NCBI GenBank assembly: GCA_963847735.1
Contig: CAWKAV010000003.1
Coordinates: 266,023 to 330,022, forward strand
Reading direction: 5' to 3'
Source: CAWKAV01 sp963847735
GTDB taxonomy: Bacteria; Desulfobacterota; Desulfuromonadia; Desulfuromonadales; BM103
Length of the DNA: 64,000 nt
Part shown: one piece after another, positions 58,112-64,000 of the stretch
How positions within the stretch are numbered: position 1 is the first letter of the stretch
How the letters are laid out: each line of letters opens with the position of its first letter
Made by a program: the position numbers and the translations under genes
Notes under the pieces: model-generated
What the model saw: the letters and a program-made list of their open reading frames with translations, nothing else
Told to the model about the DNA's origin: nothing
The model's database searches: none

Positions 58112-58990
58112 ATGCGAATTGCAAGTCTCGGCGAAGTGCTGTGGGACGTATTTCCGGAAGGTGAGTTTCTCGGCGGCGCGCCGTGTAATTTCGCCGCCCA
58201 CGCCGCCCGTTTGGGAAACCAAGTCTGGCTGGTAAGCGCGGTGGGAGACGACCACAGGGGACGGGAAGCGCTGGCCGGAATCGCGAGAACCGGCGTTCGC
58301 ACGGATTTTGTTGCCGTCACCGGGGACCTGCCCACCGGCGTGGTGAGCGTCACCCGAGACGCCGGGGGAGAACCCGCTTACGAGATCCTCAGACCGGCGG
58401 CCTACGACCGGATTAGCCTGACGCAGCCTCTTCGCGAGATGCTTTCGGCGGGTGTCGATTGGATCGCGTTCGGGACCCTGGCCTTCACGCACAAGGCGCC
58501 GCGAGAGTTCATCGACGACGTCCTGGCTGTGGCTAAGGGCGCCCGGCGCTTCTACGACGCAAATCTTCGCGAGGGACACTATTCGTGGCCGCTGGTGGAA
58601 GACCTGATTCACGCCGCCGACGTTTTGAAGCTGAACGAAGCGGAGGCGCGGTGGGTGCAAAGCTCCGCCCAGATTGCGGCACCCGATCTGGAATCGTTCT
58701 GCCGCCAGCTCGCTCCGGCTTTCCAGCTTGATACCATTTGCGTCACGCGGGGCCCGGCAGGCTGCTCAATCTTCCACCACGGGGAATTCGTTGAGGTTGC
58801 CGCGCCGCGGATTGAGCTTGCGAACCCTGTGGGAGCGGGCGACGCCTTCTCCGCGATGTTTCTGCATGGGCTTGGCAATAACTGGCCATTGACTACCATC
58901 GGCGAAAGAGCCAACACGTTGGGGGCGCTGGTGGCATCCCAGACCGGAGCGGTGCCCGACTACGACCCGGCGGCCTTTCTGGCGCCTTAG
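58112..58990 (+). CDS. PfkB family sugar kinase (fructokinase-like)
   Basis: A ribokinase-fold carbohydrate kinase of 292 residues. The ATG at 58112 lies 6 bases after GGGGAGG and gives MRIASLGEVLWDVFPEGEFL. The substrate motif GGAPCNFAAHAARLG and the catalytic ANPVGAGDAFSAMFLHGL with Asp as base are clear, plus the N-terminal GEVLWDVFP typical of fructokinases. Phosphorylation of fructose or a related ketose is the best guess. Its end overlaps the convergent DinB-like gene by four bases. Confidence 0.85.
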   Translation: MRIASLGEVLWDVFPEGEFLGGAPCNFAAHAARLGNQVWLVSAVGDDHRGREALAGIARTGVRTDFVAVTGDLPTGVVSVTRDAGGEPAYEILRPAAYDRISLTQPLREMLSAGVDWIAFGTLAFTHKAPREFIDDVLAVAKGARRFYDANLREGHYSWPLVEDLIHAADVLKLNEAEARWVQSSAQIAAPDLESFCRQLAPAFQLDTICVTRGPAGCSIFHHGEFVEVAAPRIELANPVGAGDAFSAMFLHGLGNNWPLTTIGERANTLGALVASQTGAVPDYDPAAFLAP

Positions 58991-59562
58991 CTTTGTGAGC
59001 CGGAGGGAAAGTCTGGACTCTTGGTGACGTTCTCTGCCTGCCAGAGGTGGCGGCGATCATGTGCGGCCAGCACCTGGACGGCTTCCGCCAGATTGAACTT
59101 GAGGATCGGGGCGAGCGGGGAGGCAAAACGAATCGCACCCATGTCGACGTGGCTGGCTTCAAGTACAAATCCCCGAAGATCGAGCCTTAGGCGGTAGAAC
59201 TCTTTCTCGACCTCCACTGGATTCAGATCGGATGGCGGGCTGATCGATTTCACGGCCTTGGCCCGGAGGCGATAGGGAGGTTCCAGAAAGCGCACGAACT
59301 GGCGGGCAAGGAAGCCGATGCGAAACGACTTTCTGGGAAGTGACGCGTTCTGGCGTTCGCGCTCGAAGCTCACCCGCATCACTTTGAGATAGAGCGCGAC
59401 GCTGCGGTTGAGATGGTCAAGACACTCCGTTACGCTCCAGGAATCGGCGCGGGGGCGCCAGCGCCGCTGTTCCGGGGTGAGTCCACGGACTAGGGCTTCC
59501 ATTCTGGCTACGGCATCGTCAATCTGGGCAACAAGCGCAGCGGCAGTAATCTCGGATTGCAT
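58987..59562 (-). CDS. DinB-like domain protein
   Basis: A 191-residue four-helix DinB/YfiT-type protein. The metal-site histidines appear in SWSVTECLDHLNRSVALYL and in AAHDRRHLWQAENV, the usual spacing for this superfamily, which includes thiol-dependent hydrolases and transferases. The substrate is unknown. Confidence 0.8.
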   Translation of the reverse strand: MQSEITAAALVAQIDDAVARMEALVRGLTPEQRRWRPRADSWSVTECLDHLNRSVALYLKVMRVSFERERQNASLPRKSFRIGFLARQFVRFLEPPYRLRAKAVKSISPPSDLNPVEVEKEFYRLRLDLRGFVLEASHVDMGAIRFASPLAPILKFNLAEAVQVLAAHDRRHLWQAENVTKSPDFPSGSQS

Positions 59563-59725
59563 AGGTTCTGGGTAAGTAGCGGGCGCTCATTCTCTCGCCT
59601 CTACTGGTAACTGCGGAAACGGATCGGATCTGGTCTGCCTCTTTGCGACGTTTTTGCAGAAAACGGGCCAAATCTTGATCTCTTTCCTGGAAGTTGCCTA
59701 TATTGGCAAAGAAAAGGCGAATCGA

Positions 59726-61089
59726 ATGAGAGACATTCAAGAGGAGCTATCGCGGCTTCGGGAGAAACTTCGACGGATGGAAGAGCGCCACCAGCCCTCT
59801 ACCCCTCCGGCTGCTGAATCTCTCGATTCCGGATCGGCGACTCAGGGCCAGGATCTGCCGCCATGGGAGAGCCTGGTGGACGATGGGGCCTTTGAGGCAA
59901 CCGTTTCCACGGGCGCCTCGGCGACGCCTTTGCCGCCCGCACTTCATCGGGGAGACATCGATGCGTGCCTCTCAGGACGCTTCGTAACTACAGCGAAGGG
60001 ACGCCACTTTGAAACGGAAACGCTCTATCCCCTCAATGGACGGCACGGTCAGTTTGAGATCAGCGAGCTTTCCGCCATTCCGCCGGATCTGATCCGTCCA
60101 TTGTGCGCCGAACACCGCGGAGATCCTGTTGAACGATGGGCGTTTCTGGATACAGAAACCACCGGGCTGGCCGGGGGCGCCGGAACCTTTGCGTTTCTGA
60201 TTGGGCTGGGGTTCGTGACCGCCGAGGGCTTTCTTGTGCGCCAGTATTTTCTTCGCGAGCCCGCCGAAGAGCATTCCGTGCTAGCGCGGCTGGCGGAGGA
60301 TCTCTCGCAGTTCAAGACGCTGATTACATTCAACGGGCGCACTTTCGATGGGCCGCTGCTCGAAACACGTTACCGCCTTGCCCGTGTCGCCGTTCCCCTG
60401 GAAGGAATGCCGCACCTTGACCTGTTGCACGCCTGCCGCCGTTTGTGGAAGCTGCGCTTCGATAGCTGCAAGCTGACGCACCTGGAAACCCAGATTCTGG
60501 GGCACGAGCGCGTGGGCGACGTGCCGGGCTTCCTGATCCCGGCGCTCTATACAAACTATCTGCGTACGCGCGAAGCGGGGAGTCTGGTGCCGGTGTTTTC
60601 GCACAACGCGCTCGATATTCTCTCGCTGGCGTGTCTGGCGCACGTGGTGGCCGCGGTGTTTGCGACCCCGCAAACCATCGCTTCCGGCATGGTTCGGAGT
60701 GCATCGGCCTAGGCCGATGGCTTCTCAAAGGCGGCCGGCGCGACGAAGCGCTCCATCTGTTCCGGAAGGGCATCAATACCAACATCCCGGAGGATCTGCT
60801 TGCTCGCACCCTGTGGGATATTGCCCAGATTGAACGGCAGGACGGACGCTTCGATTCGGCGCGAGACGCGCTCGACCAGATCGTGAACTTCCCGAACGCG
60901 CTGCATGCCCGCGCGCTGGAAGCCCTGGCGATCATCTATGAGCACCGGCTGAAGGACACGGCCCGGGCTATTTATTACGCCCGTAGGCTAGAGCAGGTTG
61001 CGCCCGGCGAAAAGGCGGGTTCTCGGATTGAACGGCTGGTGAAGAAAACAGGGCGGAAGGGCCGCAGCCGCATGTTCGACGGGGCGTAG
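59726..61089 (+). CDS. RNase H-like exonuclease-family protein with C-terminal TPR, frameshifted
   Basis: The ATG at 59726 starts MRDIQEELSRLREKLRRMEE, a short coiled coil. A DEDD/RNase H-like fold follows with WAFLDTETTGLAGGAGTFAF (Asp, Glu), LITFNGRTFDGPLLETRY (Asp) and FSHNALDILSLACLAHVV (His/Asp), so the catalytic acidics are complete. Near 60690 the frame changes by one base, after which ECIGLGRWLLKGGRRDEALH and two further TPR-like helices continue to 61089. The corrected protein is about 454 residues. This YprB-like family is assumed to be a nuclease but its role is not known. Confidence 0.8.
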
Positions 61090-61099
61090 GCGGCTTCGC

Positions 61100-61696
61100 T
61101 CAGGGCTCAATGAGCGGCACATGGGGCGCTGCGCCGCGTGGCAAGTCCCCCGTGAGGCGCGGATCGTCAAACACCTCGAGGGCAAACTTGTAAGGTCGAA
61201 AGCCTGCCTTACGGTAGAAGCGGAGCGCCGCCGGATGGTCAAACGAGCAGGTATGCAGCCAAAACCGGTGAACGTGATGCTGCACCGCCTGAGCGATTGC
61301 GAACTGCATCAGGAAACGTCCGGCGCCGCTGCCGACTACCTCGTCGGAGACGCCGAGATAGGCCAGTTCCATCTCTCCCGGTTCACGGCGATCAAGCTCC
61401 AGAAGGCCCACATCCTCACCCGCCTTTTCGAGCGCGTAGACATCTACCATCGGGTGCCAAAGGGTCGCCTGCAGTTCCTGGTCGCTCAGACGGAGACGCC
61501 CGAACCAGAGCCAGGGCTCACCAACTTGCCGAAACAAGCGACGGTACCAGCTGGCATCGGCGTTATCGACGCGGCGGATCGAAAAGCCATTGGGCGCCGA
61601 ATGTTCCGGCGCGGGGCCAAATTCCTTCATTTCCAGGTAGGTAACCACCGCCGCCAGTTTCCCTGGCGGAAGATCGGTGTAGCCGTCGGGAATCAT
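61100..61696 (-). CDS. GNAT family N-acetyltransferase
   Basis: A 198-residue acyltransferase. The acetyl-CoA-binding motif A region reads LAYLGVSDEVVGSGAGRFLM and is followed by HRFWLHTCSFDHPAALRFYR and KAGFRPYKF, the normal GNAT order. The N-terminal part is extended by ~40 residues. The substrate cannot be predicted. It is 9 bases downstream of the phosphoesterase gene on the same strand. Confidence 0.85.
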   Translation of the reverse strand: MIPDGYTDLPPGKLAAVVTYLEMKEFGPAPEHSAPNGFSIRRVDNADASWYRRLFRQVGEPWLWFGRLRLSDQELQATLWHPMVDVYALEKAGEDVGLLELDRREPGEMELAYLGVSDEVVGSGAGRFLMQFAIAQAVQHHVHRFWLHTCSFDHPAALRFYRKAGFRPYKFALEVFDDPRLTGDLPRGAAPHVPLIEP

Positions 61697-61705
61697 CGGC
61701 GCACC

Positions 61706-63070
61706 CTAGTCCACAACCTTCCGCTTCTCAATCCACTCGATCACCAGTTCGCGCAAGTAGGGGCCCGGTTCCGGGAACTCCAGCCCCTCCGTCTGGATTT
61801 CGCGCTGGTTTGCCGCCACATACTCGATGGTGGCCACGGTGTAGACCTTTTCCGGTTCCACGGCGGCTCCGCGGGTGATGCTCTCCGGCAGCAGGCGGCC
61901 GGGGATCTTACCCAAAACTACGCGATTGCCAAAGGGCAGCGCATCCCAGATCTCCCGGGCATGGACAACGCCCACCGGAAGCCCGGCGCGCACTCCGCCT
62001 CGATTCACAAAAGCGAAATCGCAACCGAGCATCTCCTTCATGGCCAGTTCCACCACGTCTTTCATCTGCCAGCGGTTGTACTCTGTCTTCGACTGGCCGA
62101 TTTCACGGTCGACGATGCTCGAAACCCGGGATTCCCAGAAGGCCACCTCTTTGGCAACCTCAGGCTCTGGCTGGAGGGCTTCCGCCGTGATAGGAAAGCG
62201 CTGCCAGTTCAGTTCGGCAATCTGGCTGGTGGCGATATCGAACTTCAGGTCTACACGCCCAAGCTCGGCCCCAAACGGGCGTGTACGCACCACCATGCGG
62301 TTGCCGTCGCGCAGTATCTGCTTCATGCCGCCGTGGTCGTGCCCGGAGACGATCAGGTGCATCTCCGGCAGAGCCTCCAGAAGCATGGCTTCTTCTTTCG
62401 GGAAGATGTGAGCCAAGCCCACGATAAGCTGTGCGCCGTCCACCTCCTTTGCGCGCCGGATGTACTTCTGAGCGGTTTCCACAAGGGGCAGTACCCGCCA
62501 CGGGCCGAGGTTGTAGGAATAAGTGAGCTGCGCGAGATTCTCCATGATCAGGCCGATGATGGCGATTTTGATGCCGTTCACTTCGCGGATCTGATAGGGA
62601 GGCGGGGTCAGCAGCGACCCTTCGGCGTTCACTAGATTGGCGCAGAACATCGGGTAGCGGCTGACTTTCAGGAAGTCGTAGATGCGCTCCCACCCGTAGT
62701 CGAACTCATGATTGCCGACGCACACAGCGTCGGGCCGCAGGCGGTTCATCACTTCGTAGACCGGCACACCTTCGAAAATGGAGCTCACCGGAGTGCCTTG
62801 TACGAAGTCGCCGGCTTCCAGATAGAGACTGGCTTCGGACCTGGCCCGCTCGCGTTCCAGTGCGGATGCCAGATAAGCCAGCCCGCCCTGGCCATCGCGC
62901 ATGGGCGACAGCCGCGCATGGATATCGTTCGTATGCAGGATGGTGAGGCTGCGGACATCGGCCCGCGCCGATTGCGGCGCCAGAAGATGGGCCGCTGCGG
63001 CAGCACCGGCGGCGGTGAGCATCCGCCTTCGGGTAAAGGCCTGCCCGCGATGTCGCGATGGAGATTGCAT
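61706..63070 (-). CDS. 5'-nucleotidase/UshA-type metallophosphoesterase, Tat-exported
   Basis: An exported two-domain phosphoesterase of about 454 residues. The Met at 63070 starts a twin-arginine signal, FTRRRMLTAAGAAAAAHLLA. The metallophosphatase domain has ILHTNDIHARL, YLEAGDFVQGTPVS, CVGNHEFDYGWERI and VSGHDHGG, the di-metal ligands in order; the C-terminal nucleotide-binding domain has FAFVNRGGVRAGLPVGVV and VYTVATIEYVA. It likely hydrolyses nucleotides or other phosphate esters outside the cytoplasm. Confidence 0.92.
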   Translation of the reverse strand: MQSPSRHRGQAFTRRRMLTAAGAAAAAHLLAPQSARADVRSLTILHTNDIHARLSPMRDGQGGLAYLASALERERARSEASLYLEAGDFVQGTPVSSIFEGVPVYEVMNRLRPDAVCVGNHEFDYGWERIYDFLKVSRYPMFCANLVNAEGSLLTPPPYQIREVNGIKIAIIGLIMENLAQLTYSYNLGPWRVLPLVETAQKYIRRAKEVDGAQLIVGLAHIFPKEEAMLLEALPEMHLIVSGHDHGGMKQILRDGNRMVVRTRPFGAELGRVDLKFDIATSQIAELNWQRFPITAEALQPEPEVAKEVAFWESRVSSIVDREIGQSKTEYNRWQMKDVVELAMKEMLGCDFAFVNRGGVRAGLPVGVVHAREIWDALPFGNRVVLGKIPGRLLPESITRGAAVEPEKVYTVATIEYVAANQREIQTEGLEFPEPGPYLRELVIEWIEKRKVVD

Positions 63071-63222
63071 AATTCGAAAGCCCCCGCGATGCCGTGAGTC
63101 TCGCGGCACGAGTTGCGTTCATTTTCCCATAGACTACCCCGGCCCGCCCCGGGGAGATGGCGCAAAAGAATGCCGGGGCACTACGGATGAGCCCCGGCGT
63201 GTTGGAAGGAAGAAAAAATACG

Positions 63223-64000
63223 CTAGAAATCGTAGCGCAGTCCAAATTGCATCACGCGCGGCGTTCCAAGCAGGCCGTTGTACTTGCCGAACGCAGAACG
63301 GCTCCCAAGGCTTGCCGTCGATTGGAACACGTCGAAAGTCGGCGTGTTCGTCACGTTGAACGCCTCCCACCGGAACTGAAGCCGGTGCTGCTCGTTCCAC
63401 GGCAGCGCGAAACTCTTCGCCAGGTTCGTGTCTATCTGAAAGACACCGTCGCCACGAATCGAGTTCCGCGTACCAATCTGCCCCGGGAGAGTGTTCGAAA
63501 ACGCGGCGATCGCCGCTTGGGGATTCGCGAAGATGTTCGGCCCGACGCTGCCGTCAAGCCCGGTCGCATTCTTGGTGACGCCTCCCTCCGGGGGTGTTCC
63601 GGTTGCCGTGGCCCAACTGCTATCGTTCCAGTTTGTCGGCCAGAACCGTCCGTTCAACACTTCCCGCGGGAAACCGCTTGTCTGGCGGTAGACCGCAGAG
63701 AGCTGCCATCCCCCAAACAAAGCGTTTAAGACGCCTCCAGAGTTTGTCATGAAGCGCTTGCCGGTGCCGAGCGGTATGTTGTAGACGACGGCTGCGGTTA
63801 GCAGATGCCGCGTGTCAAAATCCGATACTGCACGGAATTGGTTGCGGAACCAGGGGTTTGAAATGATCCCCTGAAAGTTACTTACCCGCTCAGCGGACGA
63901 GCCAAGATCGATCGACTTCGATAGCGTGTAATTGAAGTCGATCAGATCACCGTTGTTAAACGTCTTGCGCAGGTTGTACTGGAAGGCGTTGTAACTGCTC
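63223..64000 (-). CDS. TonB-dependent receptor, C-terminal part
   Basis: The frame is open to the window edge, giving the last ~258 residues of a large outer-membrane protein of the acidobacterial carboxypeptidase-regulatory/TonB type. Barrel features include DLIDFNYTLSKSIDLGSSAE, HLLTAAVVYNIPLGTGKRFM, LFGGWQLSAVYRQTSGFP and the end FRWEAFNVTNTPTFD, RVMQFGLRYDF with terminal Phe, the signal for barrel insertion. Such receptors are abundant in Solibacteres genomes. The N-terminus lies outside the window. Confidence 0.9.
   Translation of the reverse strand, partial: SSYNAFQYNLRKTFNNGDLIDFNYTLSKSIDLGSSAERVSNFQGIISNPWFRNQFRAVSDFDTRHLLTAAVVYNIPLGTGKRFMTNSGGVLNALFGGWQLSAVYRQTSGFPREVLNGRFWPTNWNDSSWATATGTPPEGGVTKNATGLDGSVGPNIFANPQAAIAAFSNTLPGQIGTRNSIRGDGVFQIDTNLAKSFALPWNEQHRLQFRWEAFNVTNTPTFDVFQSTASLGSRSAFGKYNGLLGTPRVMQFGLRYDF

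Noticed and set aside
1..64000. CRISPR arrays, rRNA genes or prophage
   Set aside because: No regularly spaced direct repeats, rRNA segments or phage structural gene clusters were seen; the tail-like module at 35.6 kb stands alone.

Overview
The window reads as two unrelated bacterial genomes joined near position 31,980. Bases 1 to about 31,970 look like a Desulfuromonadales (Geobacter/Pelobacter-like) chromosome. The evidence is the gene order murA-hisG-hisD-hisB-hisH-hisA-hisF-hisE-yqeY-cvpA-mutS2-dnaG-rpoD-tRNA(CAT)-Nif3-zinc ribbon-rnpB, followed by two PEP carboxykinases and a membrane-anchored group 1 [NiFe] hydrogenase. Bases from about 31,980 to the end look like a Solibacteres-type acidobacterium: large TonB-dependent receptors, sucC-sucD-ndk, yebC-ruvC, ddl, an S41 protease and a huge RHS/YD-repeat protein. 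A truncated PKHD hydroxylase gene marks the join. An assembly chimera is the simplest reading; a real insertion cannot be excluded from the sequence alone. Taxonomic names are inferred from gene order and protein character, not from a search.

Desulfuromonadales-like half. The histidine operon runs from 0.9 to 6.5 kb and carries two inverted-repeat elements between its genes. It continues into yqeY, cvpA, mutS2, dnaG and rpoD. hisD, hisB, hisE, yqeY, mutS2, dnaG and rpoD are broken by single-base frame changes although the proteins are conserved throughout, which points to a poor consensus between about 1.9 and 12.5 kb. From 13.6 to 31.8 kb the genes are intact: a tRNA with promoter and terminator, a Nif3-like protein, a zinc-ribbon coiled-coil protein, RNase P RNA, a Cys-rich protein, a LOG-like protein, divergent ATP- and GTP-dependent PEP carboxykinases, an uptake hydrogenase operon (small, large, cytochrome b, protease, c-type cytochrome), archease-RtcB, an NAD(P)-binding epimerase-like protein and an OmpR/EnvZ-type two-component pair.

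Acidobacterium-like half. An iron-uptake pair (siderophore receptor and PKHD hydroxylase) lies behind a possible Fur-controlled promoter; the receptor has lost part of its barrel. Housekeeping genes follow (trpD, sucCD-ndk, yebC-ruvC), then a TPR-thioredoxin protein. The region from 45.4 to 54.7 kb is the most unusual part. It holds a secreted protein and a roughly 1,900-residue RHS protein, with a variable tip and an overlapping partner gene. A 14-base G/C tract sits inside the likely promoter, and two diverged copies of an unrecognised ~300-bp repeat flank the block in opposite orientation. ddl, an S41 protease, pcm, a PfkB sugar kinase, DinB-like, RNase H-like/TPR, GNAT, a 5'-nucleotidase-like phosphoesterase and the end of a second TonB-dependent receptor complete the window.
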